The notes beneath the pieces are model-generated. The model saw only the letters and a list, made by a program, of their open reading frames with translations. It ran no database searches and was not told the DNA's origin. A DNA stretch of 64,000 bases, taken from an uncultured Rhodopila sp. (GTDB lineage: Bacteria; Pseudomonadota; Alphaproteobacteria; Acetobacterales; Acetobacteraceae). Position numbers and translations under genes: made by a program. Below, in pieces: positions 1-7,194 of this stretch (its first letter is position 1; each line of letters opens with the position of its first letter). The stretch covers positions 62,001-126,000 of the forward strand of contig CAINOE010000107.1 of assembly GCA_903851415.1 (NCBI GenBank). Direction: 5' to 3'.

Positions 1-900
1 AACGGGCTGCGCCGCCAGACCGTCCCGCGCGACCGCTTCGCCGTCCTGCTGGTGGACTCCGCATCCGCCGGCCCGGCCGCCGCGGACCTCGCCGGACTGG
101 CGACCCAGCACAACGCCCGCCTGGTCCGCCTCGACCAGCCCGGCATCAGCCTCGCCCGCAACGCCGGGGCCTGGGCCGCGCGCACGCAGTTCATCGCCTA
201 CATCGACGACGACGCCATCCCCGCCCCCGACTGGATTGAGGCCATCCTCGAATCGATCGCCCAGCCCGGCCGCCGCCCGGCCCTTATCGGAGGCCGCATC
301 CTGCCGAAATGGGAAGCCCCCCTGCCCGCCTGGTGGCCGCGCTCGCTGCGCGGCGTGCTGTCGATCATCGAGCACGAGGGCAACGGCGAATACCGCACCA
401 CCGCGGTGCCGGAGAACCTGGAACCCTACGCCGCCAACATGGTGGTGCATGTGCTGTCGCTGCTCGCCGCCGGCGGCTTCGGCACCGCCGCCGGCCGCTA
501 CGGCGACGCGCTGCTGTCGGATGAGGAAGTCCAGCTCGCCTGGACCCTGCAGGATGCCGGCTACTCCGTGCGCTACGACTCGCGCATCGTGGTGCATCAC
601 CAGATCCAGGCCCGCCGGCTCGATCCGGCCTGGCTGCTGTCGCGCCTCTATTGGCAGGGCGCCTCCACCGTGCTGACCCGCCGCCTGCTGCGCCGCCCGG
701 ACACGGTCTGGAAGGAGCTGCCCCGCCGCATGCTGGTCGCCGCGCTGTTCGCCCCGGCCGCGCTGGTGCCGCGCCACTCCACCCGCCTGCTCGGCGTCCG
801 CTGGCGGCTGGCCTACGCCGCCGGGTTCATCCGAGCCGCCCTCGGCTGGCGCGCCAACGAGGCGGCGATCCGCCAGACGGCCGCCCCGGTGGCCGCGTGA
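1..900 (+). CDS. Family 2 glycosyltransferase, 5' end cut by window
   Basis: The reading frame is open from base 1, so the gene starts before the window; the GTG at 52 is internal. The 299 visible residues end at a TGA at 898-900. A GT-A fold donor-binding region is recognisable: PGISLARNAG followed by the acidic motif YIDDDAIPAPDW, which in family 2 enzymes binds the nucleotide-sugar and its metal ion. Further on are a GGR segment and an SDEEVQL segment that probably holds the catalytic acid. The C-terminus is basic with hydrophobic stretches (LVAALFAPAALVP), suggesting membrane association. Family knowledge gives transfer of a sugar from a nucleotide donor to a glycan or lipid acceptor; the actual substrates cannot be read from the sequence. 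The next gene, 238 bases downstream on the same strand, also carries a glycosyltransferase domain, so a surface-polysaccharide role is plausible. Confidence 0.85.
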   Translation, partial: NGLRRQTVPRDRFAVLLVDSASAGPAAADLAGLATQHNARLVRLDQPGISLARNAGAWAARTQFIAYIDDDAIPAPDWIEAILESIAQPGRRPALIGGRILPKWEAPLPAWWPRSLRGVLSIIEHEGNGEYRTTAVPENLEPYAANMVVHVLSLLAAGGFGTAAGRYGDALLSDEEVQLAWTLQDAGYSVRYDSRIVVHHQIQARRLDPAWLLSRLYWQGASTVLTRRLLRRPDTVWKELPRRMLVAALFAPAALVPRHSTRLLGVRWRLAYAAGFIRAALGWRANEAAIRQTAAPVAA

Positions 901-1138
901 TCCTGTATCGCCGGCACGGCGACGCCACGGCGCGCTGAACGCCATCCGCGCACCGCGGCGGCGCTCGGCCCGGCGCCGTTGCGCGCCTGCGCCGTCACCG
1001 GGAGGCACGGCCGATGGGCAAAACGCCGGTGGCACGCCGATCATGCTTGCGCCGGGCCGATGATTTCGCCTACGAACTTGTCCAAACCGGCTGAAACACT
1101 GCGTTTTCCGCCGCCTCGTTCTTTGCGCGGGATCGCGA

Positions 1139-2779
1139 ATGCAAGCCATTTATTACGATGCCGATCTGCTTGAGCGGATACCGCTGGCGGCGCGCACGGT
1201 GCTGTTTGCCGGTTATGGCGATGGGCTTCTGGCCGCCGCATACCGGCGCCTGAACCCGAAGGCGCGCCTGCTCGGCCTCGATCCGGACGCGGAAGCCGCC
1301 CCGCCGCATTTGGACGCGGTGGCGGCGGACCTCGACGCCGACGCCCTGCCGTTCGACCTGCCCCACGGCCTCGACTGCATCGTCTACCGCGGCTGCCTGG
1401 AGCGCGCGCGCGACCCCGGCGCGCTGCTCCGCCGGCATGCCGCCGCGCTCAGTCCCGACGGCGTCATGGTGATCCATGTCCCCAACACCGGGCACTGGCG
1501 CATCGCCGAGCGCCTGTTGCGCGGGGAGGACGCTGAGGCGGAGGCGGACCAGCCGCGGGGACTGACGCGGGAGAGCATGCGCCGCCATCTGCTGAGTGCC
1601 GGCCTGACGCTCTGCGATGTCATACCGCACGGCTCCGATGAGGATGGCGCGGCCTTCGCCGAGGCGCTCGCGCCGGGCCTGGAGGCGCTCGGCATCGATC
1701 CGGAGGAGTATGCGCTCCGCGCCGCCCCGCTCTACCTGACCTGGAGGGCCCGCAAGGAGCCGCGCCCGAAGGTGATTCTGTCCGGCAACATGCTGGCGCC
1801 GGTGGGCGGGGTATCGCATGTCCGCGTCGTGCATCCGCTGCGGGCAATCGCAAGCGATCCGTCGTTCCGCGCGGAGCTCACCGCCGAGGTTTTCCCGCGC
1901 GGACCGGGCGACGACACGCCGCGGATCTTCGTGCTGCACCGCCCCGTGCTTATCGGCGAGAAGGGCCTGGCGACGATCCGGGCGCTGACCGCGGCCGGGA
2001 ACCTCGTGGTCACCGAATTCGACGATCATCCGGACCATTTCGAGATGATGCGTGTCGCCGGCAACCTGACGTTCCGCGGGGTCCACGCGCTGCAGACCAG
2101 CACCAGCGCGATGGCGGAGGTGCTGCGGCAATACAACCCGGAGATCGCGGTCTTCCCCAACGCCATGGCCGCCCTGCCGGAGGTGCGGAATTTCGCCGCC
2201 CTGCCCGCGATCACCCTGTTCTTCGGGGCGTTGAACCGGGAGCGCGACTGGCGTCCGCTGATGCCCGTCATCAACGGCGTCGCCTCCAAAACAGCCGATC
2301 GGCTGCGGTTTCAGGTGGTGCATGACCGGGAATTTTTCGAGGCGCTGGAGACGCCGCACAAGACGTTCACGCCGACATGCGACTACGAGACCTATCTGCG
2401 GCTGCTCGGCGAGTCGGAGGTGTCGCTGATGCCGCTGTCCGACACGCCGTTCAACCGCGCCAAGTCCGACCTGAAATTCGTCGAGGCGGCGGCATGCCGG
2501 GTGGCTTCGCTGGCCAGTTCGGTGGTTTACGGCGACAGCATCGAGGACGGGCGGTTGGGCCTGCTGTTCCGCGACCCGCACGAGTTCCATCTGCGGCTGC
2601 TGCGTCTCATCGCGCTGCCGGAACTGGCGCGGGACATCGGCGATGCCGGCCGCCGCTATGTCGCGGAGCATCGCATGCTGGCCTGCCAGGTGGCGCCGCG
2701 GATCGCCTGGTATCGTTCGCTCTGGGCGCGGCGGGAGGCGTTGACCGAAGCGCTGCGGTCGCGGATGGCGACGCTTTAG
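1139..2779 (+). CDS. Methyltransferase-glycosyltransferase fusion protein
   Basis: A 546-residue protein with two parts. Residues about 1-190 look like a class I SAM-dependent methyltransferase: VLFAGYGDG in the SAM-binding loop position, LLGLDPD as the acidic second strand, and LSPDGVMVIHVPN as the strand before the substrate lobe. The SAM loop is atypical because the usual acidic residue at its start is missing. Residues about 210-546 resemble a GT-B (family 4-like) glycosyltransferase; the C-terminal lobe has the pattern SLMPLSDTPFNRAKSDLKF followed by EAAACRVASLAS, as in sugar-nucleotide binding regions. No signal peptide or membrane segment is seen, so a cytoplasmic enzyme is expected. 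Such fusions occur in glycan-modification loci. Acceptor and sugar are unknown. The next gene downstream is a broken recombinase. Confidence 0.75.
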   Translation: MQAIYYDADLLERIPLAARTVLFAGYGDGLLAAAYRRLNPKARLLGLDPDAEAAPPHLDAVAADLDADALPFDLPHGLDCIVYRGCLERARDPGALLRRHAAALSPDGVMVIHVPNTGHWRIAERLLRGEDAEAEADQPRGLTRESMRRHLLSAGLTLCDVIPHGSDEDGAAFAEALAPGLEALGIDPEEYALRAAPLYLTWRARKEPRPKVILSGNMLAPVGGVSHVRVVHPLRAIASDPSFRAELTAEVFPRGPGDDTPRIFVLHRPVLIGEKGLATIRALTAAGNLVVTEFDDHPDHFEMMRVAGNLTFRGVHALQTSTSAMAEVLRQYNPEIAVFPNAMAALPEVRNFAALPAITLFFGALNRERDWRPLMPVINGVASKTADRLRFQVVHDREFFEALETPHKTFTPTCDYETYLRLLGESEVSLMPLSDTPFNRAKSDLKFVEAAACRVASLASSVVYGDSIEDGRLGLLFRDPHEFHLRLLRLIALPELARDIGDAGRRYVAEHRMLACQVAPRIAWYRSLWARREALTEALRSRMATL

Positions 2780-2939
2780 TTTGACAAAATCGCATTGGCA
2801 CCGGGGAGTGCCGCAAATTCTCGCAGCGCAACATCGCGCCCCGCATGTCCGAGCGCAGGGAGGAAGCCCGGGCGTTCCCGGCCGCGAGCCGGGGAAACGG
2901 GACCGATGCGTCGGGCGCAGGTCCACCATCGGGGGCGCC

Positions 2940-3288
2940 ATGGCCGATTCCGTAACCGAAGCCCGCAGGCGCCAGATCGCACGCCCGGGCGGCGCCAAGC
3001 CGCCGGCGGCGCGCAAAGCCATGGCGCTGGCGAAATCCAAGGCCTGGCAGGACTGGGGCCGGCGCCGCGGCGACACCGCTGGTGTACGCGACTGATGTCC
3101 GCAACTTCAAGGCCTGGTGCGCGAAGCACGGCTGCAACGCGATGCCGGCGACACCGGAAACGGTCAGCGCCTATCTCGCCGCCGCCGCAACGGCCAGGCG
3201 CGGCACGGGCAATCGCGCAAACCCGTTCCGCCTTGGTTCAACCGGTCAAAATCACTGTGCAGGGTGCACTACGGCCTTACGCCCATGA
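2940..3288 (+). pseudogene. Remnant of a tyrosine recombinase (phage-type integrase), N-terminal part only
   Basis: Two adjacent frames together look like the start of an integrase. The first, from an ATG at 2940, is Ala/Lys-rich and ends in GRRRGDTAGVRD and a stop at 3093-3095. The second continues from about 3082 as VYATDVRNFKAWCAKHG, then PATPETVSAYLAAAA, a typical core-binding (SAM-like) domain of tyrosine recombinases. A one-base shift near 3078-3082 joins them. After about 3230 the similarity stops and the catalytic domain with its Arg-His-Arg-Tyr residues is absent. The fragment meets the convergent DUF697 gene tail to tail, overlapping it at 3269-3288. It is non-functional as seen and most likely marks an old integration or deletion boundary. 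The assignment rests on recognising the motif, not on a search. Confidence 0.6.
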
Positions 3289-3748
3289 AGCTTTCCGCGA
3301 CCCGAGCTCTTCCGGCAGCGAAGTGCTCGGTGTAGTAGTCTCTCATTTTGTCGGGGTCGAAAGTCAGCAGCGTTCCTCCGGAATCGAAGTGCTGTATGAA
3401 TACTTTGCCGACGGCATAGGTGGACGCCCCGCCAAGCACCGCCGTGCTGACACCGCCGAGCAGAGTTCCCACGCCCGGAATCATGGGTATCAGGTAACCC
3501 GCGACGCCGGTCGAGATGCTTGCGCCGACCAGCGAACCGATTATCGATTTTCCCCGCTGGGTGGAAAATTCGATCTCGTATAGCCGCGCGAGGCTGTGCA
3601 GCATCTTGAGTTGTATTCCGGTCAGCAGCGGCAGGTCCACCCACGGAACCGGCACGATGCCGGGGGTCAACCCGAGCAGCGTATAATTCCAGACGATCTT
3701 GTTTGCTTCTGCCGTTCCGGAGCCGGCATTCGCGCGTGCTGCGTTCAT
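3269..3748 (-). CDS. DUF697-family membrane-associated protein
   Basis: A 159-residue protein. I start it at the ATG at 3748 because AAAGGTGG stands about 9 bases upstream; a longer frame to 3916 would overlap the preceding gene and reads as non-coding. Residues about 15-145 show the DUF697 pattern: NKIVWNYTLLGLTPG, PVPWVDLPLLTGIQLKML, then two glycine-rich hydrophobic stretches (IIGSLVGASISTGVAGYLI and IPGVGTLLGGVSTAVLGG) that could form membrane hairpins. DUF697 domains are best known attached to GTPases of the YcjF/Era-like type; here it stands alone. It follows the hemopexin-repeat frame after a 19-base gap and is probably co-transcribed with it, so it may assist or counteract the MACPF protein. 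That role is only inferred from position. Base composition is lower in G+C than the polyketide genes. Confidence 0.7.
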   Translation of the reverse strand: MNAARANAGSGTAEANKIVWNYTLLGLTPGIVPVPWVDLPLLTGIQLKMLHSLARLYEIEFSTQRGKSIIGSLVGASISTGVAGYLIPMIPGVGTLLGGVSTAVLGGASTYAVGKVFIQHFDSGGTLLTFDPDKMRDYYTEHFAAGRARVAESFMGVRP

Positions 3749-3767
3749 ATTCGCGGTCCACCTTTCT

Positions 3768-4601
3768 TTAGTTGAAAAACTTCCAGTCCTCCACGTAACT
3801 TCCGATGATGGCCTTCGGATAGCCAGGGTCCGCCTCGAAAATCGCCATGTCGTAGCGGATATGCTGGTCGTCCTTGAAGAAATATGCCTTTCCGTTTCCC
3901 CAGTAGATAGCCGCATCGATGCGGTCGAACGTCACGCCGACAAAGCGTTGCCTGGTCGCCGCCGGATAGCCTTCGTCGGCCTTCCATGTAGTCGTATTGA
4001 AACGAATGTAGTTCTTTCCACGGAAAAAATAGACATATCCCTCGCCGGGGGCGAGAACGGCGTCGATGCATTCGAAATCGACCCCGGGGAAGCCTTCGGC
4101 GATGAGCTTCGGATAGCCCGGGTCGATGCTTTGCCTATCGAAGTCCAAGCTGATGTATTTATCCTTGTGAAAAAGGAATATTTTCCGTCGCAGGGACTCG
4201 CCATCCTTGACAAGGAACGAGCCGCCGTTGAAGGCAGCGTCGATTCTGTCGAACCCGATTTCAGCCAGGGCGGCAAAATCGTCCTTAAGCGACTGCGGCT
4301 TTCGGGTCTGCCCTTTTTCGACGTCATACACCGTGTAGCGGGAACCGCGTATGAAATACACCAGCCGATCGATTGAAAAGACCGCCGACAAAGGCTGCAC
4401 CGTCGTCGCGGCTATGTATGCGTCCTGCAGGGCCTTGGCCTTGTCCGGGTCACGCACCAGCGTCCAGATGCCGGCGACCTCGAATTCGACGACCTGCGGG
4501 TTTGGTTTGATGCTCTGGATCCAGTCGTTGTATTGGCCTTCATCGAAGGAGCTCAACGACGCGAGCTTCAGCGGGTCGCCGCCATGCCCCAGACCGTGCA
4601 A
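3768..4601 (-). CDS. C-terminal end of MACPF domain plus hemopexin-like repeats (downstream part of a frameshifted gene)
   Basis: The 277-residue frame opens with GHGGDPLKL and runs through NDWIQSIKPNPQ and AGIWTLVRDPDKAK, which is how MACPF domains end (a GGDP segment, a W..SI....P segment, a final short strand). From about residue 85 there are four hemopexin-type repeats, each combining an IDAA start with a Y(F/V)F.G..Y.R core: LVYFIRGSRYTVYD, KIFLFHKDKYISLD, GYVYFFRGKNYIRF and KAYFFKDDQHIRYD, with FDRIDAA twice between them. Hemopexin blades usually form a four-bladed propeller that binds ligands or glycans. The frame has only a TTG start at 4601 inside the MACPF frame and no ribosome-binding site, so it is not an independent gene but the rest of the gene at 4568-5425. 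DUF697 follows by 19 bases. Confidence 0.75.
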   Translation of the reverse strand: MHGLGHGGDPLKLASLSSFDEGQYNDWIQSIKPNPQVVEFEVAGIWTLVRDPDKAKALQDAYIAATTVQPLSAVFSIDRLVYFIRGSRYTVYDVEKGQTRKPQSLKDDFAALAEIGFDRIDAAFNGGSFLVKDGESLRRKIFLFHKDKYISLDFDRQSIDPGYPKLIAEGFPGVDFECIDAVLAPGEGYVYFFRGKNYIRFNTTTWKADEGYPAATRQRFVGVTFDRIDAAIYWGNGKAYFFKDDQHIRYDMAIFEADPGYPKAIIGSYVEDWKFFN

Positions 4602-5425
4602 TGGGCGCTGGATTGCAGCTTCTCCTTCGAGGTCTGCAGGTCGGTGTTCGCGCTGGCCTTGCCGGCCGAGCCTGAGCTGGCCTTGATGCCCGCCTGCACC
4701 TCCTCCTTGGTCATTCCGGACGATTTCAGTACGGAGAAGGCCAGGCTGGCCTTGCCGCCAACCCAGACCCGCGACACGAAATGGGTGCCGTAGCGGTCGA
4801 AAAAGAACTCATACTTCTGACGGGCGGCATGATTGAACGGCACGGGCACATCGCTCAGATCGAAGGTGTCCTCCGAAACAACGGTCGTGTCGGACAGGTA
4901 GACAGCCCAGAATGAAATGAAGGAATCCCGCATTCCATAGTAGGCGTCTTCGGTGGTCCGCAACGACGAAGCCTGCGCCGCGGTCGCATCGACGCTGAAC
5001 ATTCCGGTACCGGTGGCGACGCTCGCGTCGACGTGCAACGTTTTCTCAAAACGGTCGAAAGACTCCTCGATGAGGACCTTGTTTTGTGCCTTGTTGGCCG
5101 GCGTGGGCGCACTGTCGGATACCTCATACCCGGCCGGGACCGAATAGGCTGCGCCTGTCTCCTGGGAATTGAAAGTGCGCCACCCGTCCGCGGGATAGGG
5201 AAACAGCACGCGCGTCAATCGATAGGGCGCGCGAGGGTGCAGGTAAATGCCGCGCCCGACCAGCTCCAAGCCAATGATCGGGTTTCCCGGTGGGACGATT
5301 GCTGTTGTCACGGTCGCACGCTTTGCCTTCCTGATGGTGGCGCTGGAACGTTTCCGCCGCCGCACGGCCGTTGGTGCCGCGCCGGCACGTTCCCCGCTGT
5401 TTGGAATGGTCCCGATCTCATCCAC
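4568..5425 (-). CDS. MACPF (membrane attack complex/perforin) domain protein, upstream part of a frameshifted gene
   Basis: MACPF proteins oligomerise on membranes and insert beta-hairpins to form large pores. This frame carries the family signature YGTHF, six residues, then GGKASLAF (GTH about residues 213-215), preceded by a long alpha/beta region (DASVATGTGMFSVDA, then YYGMRDSFISFWAVYLSD). The next strand-helix segment, SGMTKEEVQAGIKAS, fits a membrane-spanning hairpin region. No signal peptide is seen. The frame stops at 4568, just before the expected GGDP segment, which is found one frame over in the following entry; adding one base to the G-run at 4587-4590 gives a continuous protein of about 552 residues. 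The start is uncertain: I chose the GTG at 5425, the first in-frame start after the promoter at 5453-5482, though no strong ribosome-binding site precedes it. The GTG at 5311 is an alternative. Confidence 0.75.
   Translation of the reverse strand: MDEIGTIPNSGERAGAAPTAVRRRKRSSATIRKAKRATVTTAIVPPGNPIIGLELVGRGIYLHPRAPYRLTRVLFPYPADGWRTFNSQETGAAYSVPAGYEVSDSAPTPANKAQNKVLIEESFDRFEKTLHVDASVATGTGMFSVDATAAQASSLRTTEDAYYGMRDSFISFWAVYLSDTTVVSEDTFDLSDVPVPFNHAARQKYEFFFDRYGTHFVSRVWVGGKASLAFSVLKSSGMTKEEVQAGIKASSGSAGKASANTDLQTSKEKLQSSAHCTVWGMAATR
4587..4590 (-). other. Probable one-base frameshift in a G-run inside the MACPF-hemopexin gene
   Basis: On the coding strand the sequence reads GGTCTGGGGCATGGCGGCGA. 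With four Gs the MACPF frame ends a few codons later in AATR and stop. With five Gs it would read TVWGHGGDPLKLA straight into the rest of the MACPF domain and the hemopexin repeats. The cause could be a sequencing or assembly error, a real loss-of-function mutation, or slippage at the G-run; the sequence alone cannot separate these. Confidence 0.6.
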
Positions 5426-5452
5426 AGAACGAAAGCCCAATCGTTTCGTATC

Positions 5453-5482
5453 TTTATGAATGGAGTCGTGAGGCCGTGTCAA
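5453..5482 (-). promoter_or_regulatory. Sigma70-type promoter for the MACPF-hemopexin-DUF697 genes
   Basis: Reading the minus strand, a perfect TTGACA (5477-5482) is followed after 18 bases by CATAAA (5453-5458), four of six matches to the -10 consensus. Transcription would begin near 5445, about 20 bases before the GTG at 5425. The spot is locally A+T-rich in an otherwise G+C-rich stretch, and it lies between the SPFH gene and the MACPF gene, which suggests the MACPF group can be expressed apart from the upstream operon. Confidence 0.5.
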
Positions 5483-5658
5483 GCGGGCGGTATGACCATT
5501 CGGAAGAAAGCCCCGGCCCCGGCCCGGCCGCCAGGGTTGCGTGCGCAAACGCTCCGCGGTTTGCTCCCGATGGTCCGCGGCCGGCGAGATCGGGGCCGTC
5601 ACGTTCAGGGCCATCCCCCCTGCGCGCGGTCACAATACCACTCCGGCAGCCGGACCGG

Positions 5659-6798
5659 TCAATGGGGGTTCGGGTTGGGGAACACCGGTTGGGCACCGCT
5701 CGCCGGCGGTGCGGGGCCGGCGGCGTCGGACATACCCGTGACAGCCGTCCGGCTCTGCGCCGGTGCTGTGGACTCGCGTGCCTTGCCGTCCTCCAGATTG
5801 CCGAGAATGAGCGGCAGGCCGCCATTGCCGCTGCCGATGATCACGACCTTCGCGTTTGGCGAATTGGCCAGCGCCAGGGTGGACTGGATGCCGGTCCAGC
5901 GCAGGTAGTTGTCGGTCAAACCCGGCGCCACCGTATCCTGGAACGCTTTGATGCCGCGTGCCTCGATCTGCTTGCGCTCCGCCTCCTTGACGGCGGACTG
6001 CAGGCGGTAGTTGTAAGCGGCGGTTTCCTGCTTGGCGACATTCTTGGCATCGATTGCCGCCGCCACGGATGGCGGCAGCGTGACATCCTGCATCAGCACG
6101 TCCTCGACCCGGATCAGAGACTGCGTTCTGCCGGAATGCCAGAGCGGGATGGTTGCCTCATCCAGCCGCCGGGTCATATCCGCGGTGATGCGGCGATCGA
6201 TCTCCTCGCGCCTTTGCGAGAAGATCTCCTCCGGACTGTTGGCGGAGAATTCATAGCGGGCCAGCGCGCCGATTTGCGGCTGCACCAGGACCTGCTGGTA
6301 ATCGGGGCCGACATACTTGTGCAACGCCGGTATCTCGGGAGGGTTGAGCTGGAACCGGATGGCGACCCTGATGATCATTTTCAGGCCGTCCGAGGACAGC
6401 ACGTCGAAGTTCTGCTCGATCAGCTGCAACCTGCCATCATACATGTATAGCCGGTCCCAGGGAAAAATGATATGTACTCCCTCGCCATAAGTGTGGGTCA
6501 GCACCGTTCCGTTGCCAAACCGCTTCCACAGGACACCATAGAAGCCCGGCCCGACCGAATAAATCATGAACGGCCACAAGTACATCAGCGCCAGCATCAG
6601 GATCAGGAAAGCCACGAGCGTCTCGGGCATTTTGTCCCGCCAGAGCCGGACGCTGCGGTCGCGCAACCCACGCAGCACAGGCGGCACATGCTGCACGATC
6701 AGCGCACCCAGCATGCGCAGCACAGGCAGCACATGCCGCACGATCAGCATGCGCAGCATCCGCAGCACCTGCAGCACACCCTGCAGCACACTAAGCAT
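5659..6798 (-). CDS. SPFH/prohibitin-family membrane protein
   Basis: A 379-residue protein started at the ATG at 6798, which has GGGAG seven bases upstream; a longer frame to 6834 lacks such a site. Residues 14-43 are a 15-residue tandem repeat rich in Leu and Val. One membrane helix follows at about 60-80 (LVAFLILMLALMYLWPFMIY). Residues about 82-270 form the SPFH (band 7) domain: SVGPGFYGVLWKRFGNG, a YGEGVHIIFPWD loop, LSSDGLKMIIRVAIRFQLNP and RVEDVLMQDVTLP. A charged helix follows (AVKEAERKQIEARGIKAFQD), then a Pro/Ala-rich tail of about 50 residues. Family members build oligomeric rings in membrane microdomains and support proteases or membrane integrity. It lies 51 bases after the zinc-ribbon gene. 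Its position next to a pore-former suggests a membrane-protective or assembly role, but that is inference. Confidence 0.8.
   Translation of the reverse strand: MLSVLQGVLQVLRMLRMLIVRHVLPVLRMLGALIVQHVPPVLRGLRDRSVRLWRDKMPETLVAFLILMLALMYLWPFMIYSVGPGFYGVLWKRFGNGTVLTHTYGEGVHIIFPWDRLYMYDGRLQLIEQNFDVLSSDGLKMIIRVAIRFQLNPPEIPALHKYVGPDYQQVLVQPQIGALARYEFSANSPEEIFSQRREEIDRRITADMTRRLDEATIPLWHSGRTQSLIRVEDVLMQDVTLPPSVAAAIDAKNVAKQETAAYNYRLQSAVKEAERKQIEARGIKAFQDTVAPGLTDNYLRWTGIQSTLALANSPNAKVVIIGSGNGGLPLILGNLEDGKARESTAPAQSRTAVTGMSDAAGPAPPASGAQPVFPNPNPH
6670..6759 (-). repeat. 45-bp tandem duplication in the SPFH gene
   Basis: Two direct 45-base copies (6670-6714 and 6715-6759) encode MLRMLIVRHVLPVLR and MLGALIVQHVPPVLR, with partial further copies on the start-codon side. 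They extend a hydrophobic-basic helix before the membrane anchor. Confidence 0.7.
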
Positions 6799-6849
6799 GT
6801 CGATGCTCCCGCCGCGGGCCGGCGCCGCTATCACAGGCCAGCCGCATCC

Positions 6850-7113
6850 TCAGGAGACCAGGGCGCGCCCGCAATTGGGGCAGTACCTGGCGCTGCCTCC
6901 TGTCGCCGCGTTGCCGCAGTACGGACAGGCGGCCACCCGGCCGCCGGCCATCTTCAGGCGCGGAGCATTCTGTTTCGTGATCAGGAAGACCGAGGCGACC
7001 AGCAGGGGCGTGACCACAACGGAAAGAATGAGTGTGCCCAGAAACCCTATGCGCCGTTGCCGGCCGGCCAGTGCGGTCAGGAAACACAGCACAAGATAGA
7101 ACACGATCCACAT
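6850..7113 (-). CDS. Small membrane protein with C-terminal zinc ribbon
   Basis: An 87-residue protein started at the ATG at 7113, which is preceded by AAAGGA at a good distance. Two hydrophobic segments (about residues 2-18 and 23-46) are followed by a zinc ribbon: CPYCG and CPNCG, with Cys at 63, 66, 78 and 81. Such two-helix plus zinc-ribbon proteins are common but have no general function; the ribbon may bind a partner protein. It starts 81 bases after the end of the second enoyl-CoA hydratase and precedes the SPFH gene. SPFH domains and zinc ribbons also occur fused in one protein in other bacteria, so these two gene products may act together. I see no convincing promoter before it, so read-through from the polyketide operon is possible. 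Confidence 0.75.
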   Translation of the reverse strand: MWIVFYLVLCFLTALAGRQRRIGFLGTLILSVVVTPLLVASVFLITKQNAPRLKMAGGRVAACPYCGNAATGGSARYCPNCGRALVS

Positions 7114-7194
7114 GAGCGTTCCTTTCCCCCGGAACAATCATCGTCAGGTCCTTTGAATTCCGCGCCGGGGCATGCGGATGTCAGCGAGGCCGGG

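Noticed and set aside
960..977. G+C-rich hairpin after the first glycosyltransferase gene, as a terminator
   Set aside because: A five-base-pair stem without a T-run; such hairpins are expected by chance at this composition.
2797..2812. GGCAC/GTGCC inverted repeat after the methyltransferase-glycosyltransferase gene, as a terminator
   Set aside because: Short stem and no following T-run.
1070..3076. A 668-codon minus-strand frame
   Set aside because: It is antisense to the methyltransferase-glycosyltransferase gene, without recognisable motifs and of low-complexity composition.
3257..3269. GTGCA-GGG-TGCAC palindrome at the recombinase/DUF697 junction, as an attachment site or terminator
   Set aside because: Only five base pairs, with no second copy seen in the window and no T-run.
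5425..5614. Longer start for the MACPF gene
   Set aside because: The added residues read as non-coding (Arg/Pro/Thr/His-rich), and a good promoter lies inside this stretch.
7114..7194. Promoter before the zinc-ribbon gene
   Set aside because: CTGACA is present, but no acceptable -10 element lies at 16-18 bases.
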